IMG/VR virus record: IMGVR_UViG_3300022198_000022
Span: 1 to 22,336 of that record
DNA from: a virus
Length of the DNA: 22,336 bases
Strand: one strand, 5' to 3'
Below, in pieces: positions 6,556 through 15,767 of this stretch. Every line of letters begins with the position of its first letter. Positions within the stretch are counted from its first letter, which is position 1. The position numbers and the translations under genes were made by a program. The notes below the pieces were generated by a model. That model was not told where the DNA came from and ran no database searches. It saw only the letters and a program-made list of their open reading frames with translations.

Positions 6556-7206
6556 CTAGCCAAACGCCAGTTGAGGCGCACCAAGTAGAATAGAACCGCT
6601 TGCCTTTACAATGTAAGGCACAACATCATAAGCATCAGCCGTACTGGATATGGTTAAACCAGCAGCACCAGCAGTCTCATAGTCTGTGCCAAGCGATACT
6701 GTATAGCCACCAGTGCTATCTTGAATAAAGATGATGAACCCAGACTGACCAATGGTCTCAGTAGTAGGATTAACCAGCGTCACATCATCTGTCAGTGTCA
6801 GGATAAAATTCTGATGTGTGGCAAAGTCTAGCGTAATGTTGCCAGTAGCAGCACCAGCAGCCGGAATAGACCTAGTGTCAGTAGACCCAACAACAGCACC
6901 ATTAAACGTACCGCCAATCAACGGCATTGCATCAGCACCGTTATATAGGCGGTAGACAGTAACAACTACACTGTCACTAGCTGACAATGCAGTGAGGCCA
7001 TCAATGGTATTGGCTGTGTTTGTGTTGTAGTCAGTGCCAGCCGCTAACAATGTGCCGTTAAGATGTACCGTGACATTTGAACCTGACGTAAACAACAGCG
7101 GATTGCCAGCGTTATCAACGCCAGAAATGCTAGTCTCGCCGCCAACAGCCGTGTAAGTGTAAACGGCGTTGTTACTAAAGTTCGCGTCAGCACCAATGTA
7201 CCGCAT
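6556..7206 (-). CDS. Beta-rich tail fibre-associated structural protein
   Basis: A 216-aa protein with no signal peptide, rich in Thr, Ser, Gly and Val. The N-terminal half carries NPLLFTSGSNVTVHLNGTLL then AGTDYNTN, a pattern common in phage fibre proteins (a linker that ends VVTVYRLYNGADA). The C-terminal half has NFILTLTDDVTLVNPTTETI, SGFIIFIQDSTGGYTVSLG and ends GSILLGAPQLAFG, a terminal motif I know from pelagiphage-type fibre proteins. Its ATG overlaps the upstream stop by one base (TGATG) and has a GGAG site 8 bases away. It probably forms part of the fibre or a fibre collar between the gp17-like adaptor and the large adhesin. Confidence 0.72.
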   Translation of the reverse strand: MRYIGADANFSNNAVYTYTAVGGETSISGVDNAGNPLLFTSGSNVTVHLNGTLLAAGTDYNTNTANTIDGLTALSASDSVVVTVYRLYNGADAMPLIGGTFNGAVVGSTDTRSIPAAGAATGNITLDFATHQNFILTLTDDVTLVNPTTETIGQSGFIIFIQDSTGGYTVSLGTDYETAGAAGLTISSTADAYDVVPYIVKASGSILLGAPQLAFG

Positions 7207-7556
7207 CAGGTTATCTCCGTAACACTCAATGTTGCGTCAATCTTGGCAGACACGCTGCAATCAATCTTGATAACGTCACCAGTTTGCAAGATGTACTTAT
7301 TGCCAGACATTAACTCTAGTGATGAACCAACTAAGATAGGAACGTCTTTGATAACGCTGACCGTCTCGTTAGTCTCAGTGTCAACCGTTGTAGACACAAT
7401 TTGCACTGTGGCTGTAACTGAGGTTGTGTGGATGTTTGCCAGTGTCAGCCCAATAATAACTGCCGTAGTCGCAGCCGGAACTGTATAAAGCGTGTCAGGC
7501 GTACCAGCACTGGCTGGCATAGCCCCATTAGTTTTTAGTTTAAAGGTATTAGCCAT
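7206..7556 (-). CDS. Small beta-rich virion protein, fibre module
   Basis: A 116-aa protein (MANTFKLKTNGAMPASAGTP...) in which DTLYTVPAATTAVIIGLTLA is followed by TATVQIVSTTV and a mid-section VPILVGSSLELMSGNKYILQ then TGDVIKID, ending in alternating hydrophobic residues typical of a beta sandwich. This resembles small structural proteins in many marine phages that sit near the fibre genes (YTVPA.TTA...GL.LAN.......V....ILQ.GD.I....). It has an AGGATAG site before its ATG, which is four bases after the stop of the gp17-like gene. The exact place in the virion is unknown. Confidence 0.72.
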   Translation of the reverse strand: MANTFKLKTNGAMPASAGTPDTLYTVPAATTAVIIGLTLANIHTTSVTATVQIVSTTVDTETNETVSVIKDVPILVGSSLELMSGNKYILQTGDVIKIDCSVSAKIDATLSVTEIT

Positions 7557-7560
7557 TTTA

Positions 7561-8301
7561 CTATCCTAAGATTATTGCGAACTCACCTGCTAAAGATTCA
7601 ATCTGGGCTGTAGATGCACCGCCAAGTGCGGCGGTAGTATCAATCAACAAATCCCATTTAGCAGCGTCCGCGTTACTGCTAATCGGTGTGCTGCCGCTTG
7701 ATGTGTGCGCTGTGTTAGCAATATACACATTGTAATTGCTGGTATCGGTAACAATGTCACGCGCAGTATATGCTGTGCCAGATGCCCAAACGCCCTTAGA
7801 CACACCAATCTCTTGAGTAACCGCAAGTTCGCCATTCGTGTCAAATGCTAGAATTTTGTTTGCACGGTCAGCCGCACCCACAGCAAATTCTGTCGAGGCC
7901 ATAGTATTCGTACGCGACAGTTTGATTGAACGGTCTAGTTCTTCCTGGACTTCCTGTACCAAGAACGTCAGCTTATCAAGCGCATCTTCATGTGCTTCGG
8001 CTGGGAACGGGTCATTCGGTGTGTAATCTGTCGTCTGTGTCTGTGCTGACTCACGCCGCAACAAAACTGTTTTGCCTGTAGCTGGGGCTGTGACGAATGT
8101 AACCGTTCCACCACCAGCATTGCCTACACCAGATACAGTGTAGTTTGTCGTGATTGTCTGGACAGTCTCAGTAGCTGTAGCGTTGTCGCGCAGAATTACA
8201 GCGATATCGTCCTCGTCAAATATCTTGAACGTGTACGAAAACGCAACGGTGCTGCTATCACCCGCGTAGCTATTTTTAGTTGTGGTACTGCTAACTGTCA
8301 T
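7561..8301 (-). CDS. Tail fibre adaptor with T7 gp17-like N-terminal domain
   Basis: A 246-aa protein. Residues 1-150 match the phage T7 tail fibre N-terminal pattern: AFSYTFKIFDEDDIAVILRD, then NYTVSGVG, VTFVTAPATGKTVLLRRES, and helix DALDKLTFLVQEVQEELDRS with the SIKLSR end. This domain docks a fibre to the tail tube complex. Residues about 170-221 look like a small carbohydrate-binding module of the CBM5/12 type (GVWASGTAYTARDIVTD; YNVYIANTAHTSSGS; KWDLLID). There is no long shaft or receptor-binding head; T7 gp17 is about 550 aa. The protein is therefore probably an adaptor that carries the downstream fibre proteins. AGGAG lies 8 bases before the ATG. Confidence 0.85.
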   Translation of the reverse strand: MTVSSTTTKNSYAGDSSTVAFSYTFKIFDEDDIAVILRDNATATETVQTITTNYTVSGVGNAGGGTVTFVTAPATGKTVLLRRESAQTQTTDYTPNDPFPAEAHEDALDKLTFLVQEVQEELDRSIKLSRTNTMASTEFAVGAADRANKILAFDTNGELAVTQEIGVSKGVWASGTAYTARDIVTDTSNYNVYIANTAHTSSGSTPISSNADAAKWDLLIDTTAALGGASTAQIESLAGEFAIILG

Positions 8302-8352
8302 ATTTAACTCCTAGCATATATATACAGCATTTTTACCTGTTGCGAAAGGTTG

Positions 8353-10983
8353 TTAGAATTTCTGTGCGTACTGACTTGGTGGGAAATAAAACTCCTGTTC
8401 CATGTCGCTTTCCATGCGCCGTTCCATTCTGCGTAAATAGCCTGGGTTTGTCTTTTCCATTAGCCCGTATATGAACAGGTAATCTAGTGCTGTTTTTGTG
8501 TAGAAAAGATTTAAGCCAGGTGTATTGCTGACAGCAAATCGTGTTGCATTTTTTACAAGTGGGTCAGTGTCACCTGTTTCGACAGCTTCCAAAACGTTCC
8601 CATATATTCTTGCTATATCATCAATACTTCCAAATGTAGGGCCAAGAAGGTTCTGTGTCAGAGTTTGCCCATACTTATTATACTCGCCGAACAAAAAGTC
8701 TCCGTAAATCCCAGCGCCACCGCCTTGAACAAACGCTTTTGTTAGGACTTCTACGTTAAGACCTTCTTCAACACTAAACGCCTCTAATGGTTCTTTACCC
8801 TTCAGTATGTCTTTCAAGGTCAACGACAAATACCCCATCATTGTCGTTCCAACCATCATCTGTGCAAGACCGTATATACCACTCTTAGTGCCACCACCGA
8901 GTTGCTTAGACACTTGGTATTGACCAGACATTCCCTTCATAACCATAGTGATTGGAAAACCTTTTAACTGGCCTATAGCGCGTAACGCCTCACCAGCGAT
9001 TGTGCCACGCGCTGTGCCTTGGTTCATAAAAGCGCGTTCTTTTGCACCAGGCGTAGGTATCGCGGTGTCTGCCGAGTCTGTAAGATAGGTTGATATTTTT
9101 GTAGACAAGTCATCACGATATTTCTGTATCATGGTTGCCGTAGCTTTTCTTAATGGGCGTTGGCGGGTTGCGTTTATTTTTGCTAGTGCCGCAGCCTCCA
9201 CCACAGAGTCAGCTACTGTCTCAATGCCAGATGGCGTAATGTAATCGCGTCCATCTACAGCTTTCATGTCCATACTACGCATAACATTCCAGTCGGCTTC
9301 TGTTATGCCATAGCGTTCTAAGTTAAGCCTTGTCCTGTCGCCAATCTCATTAAATGATTTTCCAGCATACCTAGCTAAATCCGCAGACATCATCCGCGCC
9401 AAGCCAACCTTTTGTGCGTTATTCCACCAGTTCATTCCGTTAATTCTAAAGAACATCTGGTGTGCTTTGGCTATTGCGCCAGGGCCACTGTCATTTGCGC
9501 CAAATCTAGCGTGGACATCTCCCAAGAAACTCTCAACACCTACACTTAAAAGATACGCTAGTTCTTTCTGTTCATCGCTATTGTAGCCTCTGAATATGTC
9601 ACTGAAGGCTTCCGCATATGAACCGAATATGCCACGTTCAGTTCGAGTGTTTATAAAGTGCGCCTTGGTAGCAATGTCTGAAAATGATGATATTGTTGCC
9701 ATGCCTAGCTTTGCCATGTTTTGCAACATGCGCCATCCAGCCGCGATGCCCGCAAAATCTGCACCAAATGCTACAGGAAGCCCAGCACCCCTCGCACGGG
9801 TAGAACCATCTATCTCCTTGAATTGATTTTCTAATCTGCCTTTTCTACGCCGAACTTTGTCAACGCCAGCCATGCTTGGGTCTTTTTCCAAATCATTTAT
9901 AATGCGCTTAAACATGGCCTCTGGGTTTGTTCCGAAGACTTCCATTATGCCGATTGCTTGGGCATCATGCGTTACGCCGTTTATGACAGATTCCGCTAAA
10001 CTCTGGCGGCTATAGGTTTTAGCGTATTCGTGCGCTGCCTTTCCGCTTTTGAAGTGTATCACACGGCTTTGGCTTAGTTTCTTCGCCAAGTTAGCTGGGC
10101 CAGTAAAAGACTCCAAGCTATCAACCTTACCGTCGTCGCCTCTCAGCGCATTAACTTTTTGGTGATTTCCACTAACAAGATTATCCCATATGTCACCCAA
10201 GAAATCTTCGTTTGAATACGGCTGTCCATCCTTGGTTGGAGGTTTATTCTGAAATGTCTTTGCATCCAAAACGCCATCTTGCATCATATAGGCAACCCAC
10301 TTTGCCCTAGCTTGCCTAAACTGTTCGTCAGTCTTTGCCCCGTCTCTTAACAAGATAGGGTCGTGTGTCTGACGGACGACATAATTCTTCAACTCTCCTA
10401 CCATAGCGCCTAGTCTGTTCTTGCGCTTTAGAAGACGTTTCTGTGTTATTTGAATTATCTCAGCTATACGTTTAGCTTCTGGGCCACCGGCTTGGCTGGT
10501 GTTGAATGTGTCAGGGTCAAACATAGCTTCGTATATTTTTTCATCTAACTCTCCGCTTTTGAACAGAACATCTAGCTTCTCCCTGCGGAGTGCTGCAACC
10601 AATTCGCCAGCATACTTTGTCATAATAGCTTGTTGACGGGCATCAATGCTGTTCTGACCACCCTTCATAAACTTATAGCTACCAACCATAATAGCTGATA
10701 AGGCGGCGGCGGGGTCATCAGAGGCTTTCACAAAACGCATTGTGTCAGCATAAGCCTTCGCGTTTAGCAGTCTATTACGCTTTTGCATCACCGCGTTGAT
10801 TCTGGCTTGTTTCGCAATTTCTTTGGCTAAACCAAATATCTCTAGTTCTTCGCCTTCAGCGGCATTCTCAACACGCTTGGATAAGCGTTCATTTAGAACC
10901 TCGATTATTTCATCAGCCTCATCTGGAAGCAGATTGATTCCCGCCTCACGGGCTGCTGCCATTACCTCATCTACGCAACTCAT
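8353..10983 (-). CDS. Internal virion / DNA ejection protein, gp16 C-terminal-like
   Basis: An 876-aa protein. The start at 10983 (MSCVDEVMAAAREAG) is chosen because GGAG lies 9 bases upstream and the ATG overlaps the preceding TGA (ATGA); a longer version would need a TTG start. It is largely helical. Hydrophobic stretches occur at about 401-437 and in the AQMMVGTTMMGYLSLTLKDI region near 700-730. The segment GMNWWNNAQKVGLARMMSAD (516-535) and the C-terminal NLFYTKTALDYLFIYGLMEK with PGYLRRMERRMES and FYFPPSQ match a pattern seen at the ends of large internal or ejection proteins of podoviruses. It should be packed in the capsid and enter the cell envelope with the DNA. No lytic or polymerase catalytic motif was seen. 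Confidence 0.75.
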   Translation of the reverse strand: MSCVDEVMAAAREAGINLLPDEADEIIEVLNERLSKRVENAAEGEELEIFGLAKEIAKQARINAVMQKRNRLLNAKAYADTMRFVKASDDPAAALSAIMVGSYKFMKGGQNSIDARQQAIMTKYAGELVAALRREKLDVLFKSGELDEKIYEAMFDPDTFNTSQAGGPEAKRIAEIIQITQKRLLKRKNRLGAMVGELKNYVVRQTHDPILLRDGAKTDEQFRQARAKWVAYMMQDGVLDAKTFQNKPPTKDGQPYSNEDFLGDIWDNLVSGNHQKVNALRGDDGKVDSLESFTGPANLAKKLSQSRVIHFKSGKAAHEYAKTYSRQSLAESVINGVTHDAQAIGIMEVFGTNPEAMFKRIINDLEKDPSMAGVDKVRRRKGRLENQFKEIDGSTRARGAGLPVAFGADFAGIAAGWRMLQNMAKLGMATISSFSDIATKAHFINTRTERGIFGSYAEAFSDIFRGYNSDEQKELAYLLSVGVESFLGDVHARFGANDSGPGAIAKAHQMFFRINGMNWWNNAQKVGLARMMSADLARYAGKSFNEIGDRTRLNLERYGITEADWNVMRSMDMKAVDGRDYITPSGIETVADSVVEAAALAKINATRQRPLRKATATMIQKYRDDLSTKISTYLTDSADTAIPTPGAKERAFMNQGTARGTIAGEALRAIGQLKGFPITMVMKGMSGQYQVSKQLGGGTKSGIYGLAQMMVGTTMMGYLSLTLKDILKGKEPLEAFSVEEGLNVEVLTKAFVQGGGAGIYGDFLFGEYNKYGQTLTQNLLGPTFGSIDDIARIYGNVLEAVETGDTDPLVKNATRFAVSNTPGLNLFYTKTALDYLFIYGLMEKTNPGYLRRMERRMESDMEQEFYFPPSQYAQKF

Positions 10984-12695
10984 GTTCTTGGACTCCGTAT
11001 TAGGCAAGCCGCGCCTTTGCGACTTAGGTTCTCATACGCTTCTGCTTTTGCGTCTAGTTCTTCTGTAGCCGCGATAGACTGCTTTATATCATTAGGCAGT
11101 ATAGCTTGTGTCTCAGGCGTGTTTAGGTCTTCAGCTAACAATTCGTTTTCTGCCTCAATTTCTGCTGGGTCAATTTCCTCCATAACAGGCTTATCAGCTT
11201 CCATCTCTTTGACAGCATCTTTGTGTTCCGCTAAACGCCCTAAACCGTCACCATCCATAGAGGCATTATCAGCAGCGTTTTCTTTTTGTTGCGGGTTCAG
11301 AACGCCTTGTTCTGTCTCTACTAATCCAGATGCTTGTTGTTGCTGAGATTGAAGCGTAGCAATTTTCTCTTGCTTTGACTGTAGTTCTGATAGCTGTTTC
11401 GCTGTGTACTTAGGTTTGTCTAGCCCTTCTTTCTTTTGACGGGCTAAAACATCTTGTTGTATTTTTTGTATGTCAGCTTTTAATTTGGCTATTTCTTTTG
11501 CCGCTGCATCAGATATGTCAGGTTCGGCTGGGCGTTCTATTGTTTCACCAGCCCTGCGCCGCTTTTCAATTTCCACAGCTTTTTTGTCTTTTTTCAACTT
11601 TGCAACTAACGGCGCGTCACCCGAATCCTGTGCTGCTAAGATTTGCGAGTCAAACAAGTCAATTACATCATCAAGGTTTTCGGTCGGCAAGCTAGACACA
11701 GCGTCCTCACCATCAAGTACAGTTACTTCATAGTCCTCATCGTATGGAGACTTAGAGAATGTGTCGCTTGTGTCCAAAACTTTTTCAGTTCCGTCAACAT
11801 CTCGTATTGTGATTGTTCCGTCTTTGTCTATATCTACAATATCTACAGCCTTTGGGTTGCCTTCAGCGTCATAGACAATCTTTTTGCCAGCCTGTTCTTC
11901 CATCTTGGCGACATTAGTTTTTTCTACATTGTCTGTTATGCTTGTTACGTTTATTTCTTCGTCAGACACCGCTTGCTTGATAGATATTCGCTGAGTCTGG
12001 TCACGGGTTGATGACGGCATTTTGTTAATGCGGTCTGATATTTTACCAGCACCCCAATGTAACCCACCCCCAAGCGCAGAACCTACAGCTACATTCAGAA
12101 AGCTATCCATCAAACCGTAATCTGCGTCCTGTTCAGCTATCGCCGCGCCAATAACAATAGGTTCAATAGCCGCTGCACCGATAGCACCATCCATCATGCC
12201 AGTGGTAAATCTGTTGCCGTTACGACCCATCCTTGAGGCGCTGGTTGCCAGCCTCGCCGTAGCCACAGATGGAATAAAAGCAGACGCTACATTCAACGGG
12301 TCTAGAAAACTACCGGCAATAGCCACGCCAAACTGTGCCGCGCCTAATCCTAGCCCACCGCGAGAACGCGATAATGTGGTCTTGAACTCAGCGCGTTCAT
12401 CATATCGGTCAGCCAGTAATGTTGCTAAACCTTCTTTAATCCCTTCGTCACCAACCTGAATGCCGTCACGATAATAGTCGCTTGCCGCCCACTCATCTTT
12501 TGTTAGTGTTCTGCCTTCACGCCCAGAACCTAGCTTTTGTTCCGCTAGTCGCCCTAACGCATTGACAGGGTTGTAGTACAAAGTTTCGTCAAGCGTAGCC
12601 CCTAGAACATCTAATGTTCCAGTTTTCATGTAATCAAAATACTGGTTTCTTAGGTTCTCGTCTTCTTGTTGTTCTGGGATATAAACATCAACCAT
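10980..12695 (-). CDS. Internal virion / DNA ejection protein, gp16 N-terminal-like
   Basis: A 571-aa protein. Residues 1-110 are acidic and helical (MVDVYIPEQQEDENLRNQYF; TLYYNPVNALGRLAEQ; TKDEWAASDYYRDGI). Residues about 113-217 hold three hydrophobic stretches (GLGAAQFGVAIAGSFLDPL; AIGAAAIEPIVIGAAIAEQ; SFLNVAVGSALGGGLHWGAG), a pattern common in ejection proteins that cross the membrane. A very acidic zone (about 240-345) is followed by a Lys/Gln coiled coil (about 385-455). There is no SLT lysozyme motif of the T7 gp16 kind. It begins at TAATG overlapping the upstream stop and ends in an ATGA overlap with the next ejection gene, so the pair may equal one split gp16. Confidence 0.75.
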   Translation of the reverse strand: MVDVYIPEQQEDENLRNQYFDYMKTGTLDVLGATLDETLYYNPVNALGRLAEQKLGSGREGRTLTKDEWAASDYYRDGIQVGDEGIKEGLATLLADRYDERAEFKTTLSRSRGGLGLGAAQFGVAIAGSFLDPLNVASAFIPSVATARLATSASRMGRNGNRFTTGMMDGAIGAAAIEPIVIGAAIAEQDADYGLMDSFLNVAVGSALGGGLHWGAGKISDRINKMPSSTRDQTQRISIKQAVSDEEINVTSITDNVEKTNVAKMEEQAGKKIVYDAEGNPKAVDIVDIDKDGTITIRDVDGTEKVLDTSDTFSKSPYDEDYEVTVLDGEDAVSSLPTENLDDVIDLFDSQILAAQDSGDAPLVAKLKKDKKAVEIEKRRRAGETIERPAEPDISDAAAKEIAKLKADIQKIQQDVLARQKKEGLDKPKYTAKQLSELQSKQEKIATLQSQQQQASGLVETEQGVLNPQQKENAADNASMDGDGLGRLAEHKDAVKEMEADKPVMEEIDPAEIEAENELLAEDLNTPETQAILPNDIKQSIAATEELDAKAEAYENLSRKGAACLIRSPRT

Positions 12696-15304
12696 TAGAA
12701 CAGCTTTCTAGAACTCAGCAACTTGCGCTTTCTGTTTGCAACATTACCAACATAAGCTGGCCCCGACACACTCATTTCTTGATAAGTTCTAGCCATAGAT
12801 GCAACAGCCGTCATTGGAACCGTAATAAACGCATCCATAGCACCACCAGACGGGGCAACAGGTGCGCCGGTTCCGCTACGCTTTCTAACTACGTTTCCGG
12901 TCTGGTCAACCAAATACACACTTTTATTATCAGTAGATGTGCGCCATGTACCTTCCCTTATGAGGTCGGTAATATATTCCTCTCTAAATATTGCATCATC
13001 CCTGCCTTCTGGTGTAGGTGGATATTCTATGCTGGCTGCTAAGTGTTCTCTGTCGTCCTTAAAACTTGCTGAAAGAACGGCGGTTATAGGGGCTTTTAAG
13101 CCCTCATAAGTCCGGTCAATTCTTAGTGAAGATTTGTTTATTTCGGTGAATACAAACTTGTTGCCAACAACTGTATTATAAGCAATTTCCACAGCCTTCC
13201 TTGAAGTAATATCTGGGCTTACAGCTTTAATGTACGCCGCTGTGTTAGATACAATGTCTCGCATTTCTAATACATGACTCGCCCTGCCTTGACTCATACC
13301 CCCGCCAAGAACATCGTCAGTAATACCTCCGATGATGCTAGAAGAATACTCCTTCATCATAGTGGCGGTTTCAGCCTTTATGTCGTCTATATCGCTTTTT
13401 GCAACTTTATCTTGAAACTCTTTCTTGCCTTCCGCTGTGTTGCCAGCAAGAACAGCCTTCATGTTTACGTTTGTAGGGTCACTAGCCGCCACATTTTGCG
13501 CGAGGCTAATTTGCCCCGTGGTCGTTAAGTGGCGCATTACTCTGTTTTGGTTTTCGCCATAGCTATTAAGGAACTCGTCCATAATCTTGGCCTTGCCATC
13601 GTAAGATTCTTCCGCGTCATACGCAGCCTTAAACGCATTTAATTCAGCGTTACTTGCCACACGCGCGTCTAACGGAGGTATACCCATTTTGATTTGCATC
13701 TGTATGAGTTCATTAGGCGTAGTTTCCTTGCCTGGATTTTTTCTTTGGTAGTACCCCACAAAATCATTTTTTATTAACTTGTCTCGTTCCCCGATGCGTT
13801 CTTGTAGTAATTCGTAGGTTCTTGCACCTTGGGCTGTACCTCTGCCTTTGTACGCTTCACTAAGCGCAGCCCGTTGCTTTTCAGCACTAGAAAACTCTAT
13901 GCCCTTGAATATGCTTGATGCGGCAGATGATGACGCTATCTCTAACTCAAACTTATCAGCCGCTGCGAACTGTTCTGCGTTCCTTAGATTTGTCGCTATT
14001 CGCGCAGCTTCAGTCTGCATTTCGTCGGTCATTACACCGTCATTAACATTGACTTTAGCAACCAACTCGCGTTCAGCCGCTGCCGATTCACCTATAACTC
14101 TGGTAGCGCGTTCTGCTATTTCAGCATTGATAAGGCGTTTTATTACTTGCCTGTCATTGAAATCCTTGATATCAGGCGCAATAACAAATGCACCTTTTTC
14201 ATCAGTGCTTGTTACTTGATTTTCCATAGTCTTTAAATCAGCTAATGGCATATCCTGAACTTGTGCGTCTATGGCATTCAAGTTTGCGCTTAATGTTGCA
14301 GACTTGTCAGAGGTGTGGCGCGCTTTTATTTTCTGTATCAAGAAGTCTCTGTTCCGTGGCTTCATTGTTTTGAAGTCTACAGTAACTGTTTCTCCGGCAT
14401 TGTTTGTTATCTCAATGGATTCCCCACGCCTAATTTTAGATACAGCCGAATTAGGGTTGGTTTCATCAATCTCTTTCATATCCAAGAATGCTTCTTGTGA
14501 CTCATTTACAATCTGTTCATAGGCAGCATTGACCTGTAAATCATCTACGACTTTTTCTTGGGCAATAATTGCGGTTGTTCTTGTGGCATAATCTTGCGCT
14601 GACATATTTGCGCGGTCAGCCTCTAATGTGCTGCGCATTTTATCTATGTCTGACTGCGACTTCGCACCGTTTAGTTGTACTTCAAAGCTGCTGGCAGATA
14701 GTTCTTTCCTGTAATTACCTTTGTTGTACCTAATTCTTAAACCTTGCGCAGCCCATCTATCAAAGCCAGCATCAAGATTTTTTTGTAGTTGCTGATACAA
14801 GTCGCTAGATGGGTCTAAGCCTCTCATCTGTGACATTGTGTCTTGAATTGTCTGTTCAACTTGACTGACACGGATTGCTTGATGCTTCTGAAATGCTTGT
14901 TGACTGCCAGTAGCTATCTTGGCTGCGACTTGGTTATTAAATTCGGACTCAACTTTGCGGAACTGATTTTTAGTCAGCTTATCTCTAAGGGGTTCTAATT
15001 TTTGCTGGCGCAGTTTATCTGCAAATGCTTTCGCATCTGACTGGTAATCAGCAACTGTTGTTGCTTCGTTTTCATTAGTGAAATTATTTAACTGTTGGTT
15101 TGCAAACGTCTTTGCTTCATTGGCAAACTTTTCTGTCTCGGCTTCTTTCTCAGCCATGCCAAATCTGAAAGCAATGTCGCCAAGCTGCTTTCCAAAGCTA
15201 GAAAGTGCTTGACCAGGGGCTTCAAAGCCAGCACCCGCCCGTGGCCCCAATGACCCAGCGGCGAGTTCTGTTTGTTGTCTTTCATATACTGGTATTTTTG
15301 GCAT
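12695..15304 (-). CDS. Internal virion protein, gp15-like
   Basis: An 869-aa protein, almost wholly charged alpha-helix, starting MPKIPVYERQQTELA. The start at 15304 is preferred over a GTG at 15319 because GAGG lies 5 bases upstream and related proteins begin M.KIP.Y.R. The long helical middle has many AEKEAETEKFANEAKTFANQ-type stretches, and the C-terminal part carries VYLVDQTGNVVRKRSGTG. T7 gp15 (747 aa) and its relatives form part of the inner core and the periplasmic tube of the ejection apparatus; size, composition and position between gp14- and gp16-like genes support the same role here. No enzymatic motif was seen. It is 7 bases after the gp14-like stop. Confidence 0.8.
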   Translation of the reverse strand: MPKIPVYERQQTELAAGSLGPRAGAGFEAPGQALSSFGKQLGDIAFRFGMAEKEAETEKFANEAKTFANQQLNNFTNENEATTVADYQSDAKAFADKLRQQKLEPLRDKLTKNQFRKVESEFNNQVAAKIATGSQQAFQKHQAIRVSQVEQTIQDTMSQMRGLDPSSDLYQQLQKNLDAGFDRWAAQGLRIRYNKGNYRKELSASSFEVQLNGAKSQSDIDKMRSTLEADRANMSAQDYATRTTAIIAQEKVVDDLQVNAAYEQIVNESQEAFLDMKEIDETNPNSAVSKIRRGESIEITNNAGETVTVDFKTMKPRNRDFLIQKIKARHTSDKSATLSANLNAIDAQVQDMPLADLKTMENQVTSTDEKGAFVIAPDIKDFNDRQVIKRLINAEIAERATRVIGESAAAERELVAKVNVNDGVMTDEMQTEAARIATNLRNAEQFAAADKFELEIASSSAASSIFKGIEFSSAEKQRAALSEAYKGRGTAQGARTYELLQERIGERDKLIKNDFVGYYQRKNPGKETTPNELIQMQIKMGIPPLDARVASNAELNAFKAAYDAEESYDGKAKIMDEFLNSYGENQNRVMRHLTTTGQISLAQNVAASDPTNVNMKAVLAGNTAEGKKEFQDKVAKSDIDDIKAETATMMKEYSSSIIGGITDDVLGGGMSQGRASHVLEMRDIVSNTAAYIKAVSPDITSRKAVEIAYNTVVGNKFVFTEINKSSLRIDRTYEGLKAPITAVLSASFKDDREHLAASIEYPPTPEGRDDAIFREEYITDLIREGTWRTSTDNKSVYLVDQTGNVVRKRSGTGAPVAPSGGAMDAFITVPMTAVASMARTYQEMSVSGPAYVGNVANRKRKLLSSRKLF

Positions 15305-15311
15305 TACTTCC

Positions 15312-15767
15312 TCACGCACCTATGGTTGCAGCTTGAGTGCCGCCAGCCAACAAAGATTGATATGATGCTAGCTTGTAGGCAGATGCTTTAGCCCTGCCAG
15401 TCGCCCTAGTCAACGCAGCCTCTGACGCTTTAGCTGCCTGTTCCACATCAGCAGCATACTGTATGTTTAACGCATCCATTTCAGTATTGAAGAAAGAATC
15501 AGCTATAGCATCTAATGTGCTTCCCGCTAGTTCAACCCCTGATGCCGCTGTAGTTACCCGCTGTGTGGCAACTACACGTTCAGAAGCCTTGCGCATATTT
15601 GCTTCTTCAGTGGTCTTGCGACGCTGTAAAAGTATCGCCTCATTTTCAGCAACTTTTGCATTATACTCAGCCGTAGCCTTTGCTTGCTTTGCCGCCGCCT
15701 GATTACCTTTGAAACCTAAGACTCCACCTAGAATGGAACCCCCTTGTGCCATTGTTGATGCTTCCAT
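15312..15767 (-). CDS. Internal virion protein, gp14-like
   Basis: A 151-aa protein with a Gly-rich N-terminus (MAQGGSILGGVLGFKGNQAA) and a long helix with alternating Ala, Lys, Glu and Gln (AAKQAKATAEYNAKVAENEA; KASEAALTRATGRAKASAYK), separated by RVTTAASGVELAGSTLDAIA. This Q/N-A-E coiled coil with the ASGVE..GS motif is typical of gp14-type internal proteins, which form the outer-membrane pore of the ejection channel. I use the ATG at 15767, which overlaps the upstream TGA (TGATG); a GTG one codon earlier is possible. The internal ATG at residue 6 (MAQGG) also has a GGAAG site about 8 bases away, so that start cannot be excluded. Confidence 0.82.
   Translation of the reverse strand: MEASTMAQGGSILGGVLGFKGNQAAAKQAKATAEYNAKVAENEAILLQRRKTTEEANMRKASERVVATQRVTTAASGVELAGSTLDAIADSFFNTEMDALNIQYAADVEQAAKASEAALTRATGRAKASAYKLASYQSLLAGGTQAATIGA

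Noticed and set aside
8302-8352. TATATATAT-rich 51-base gap before the fibre adaptor as a promoter
   Set aside because: It is the widest gap in the region and has a -10-like AT run, but no matching -35 element or repeated phage-promoter motif was seen; too weak to list.
10984-11007. Longer start (TTG) for the gp16 C-terminal-like gene
   Set aside because: The ATG at 10983 has GGAG 9 bases upstream and an ATGA overlap; the TTG has no comparable site.
11643-12011. 122-aa plus-strand ORF opposite the gp16 N-terminal-like gene
   Set aside because: Antisense shadow with Phe/Tyr/Cys-rich composition, no family pattern and no ribosome binding site; every supported gene is on the minus strand.
12614-13042. 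142-aa plus-strand ORF across the gp15/gp16 junction
   Set aside because: Spans two real minus-strand genes and a tight TAATG junction; Cys/His/Ser-rich shadow composition.
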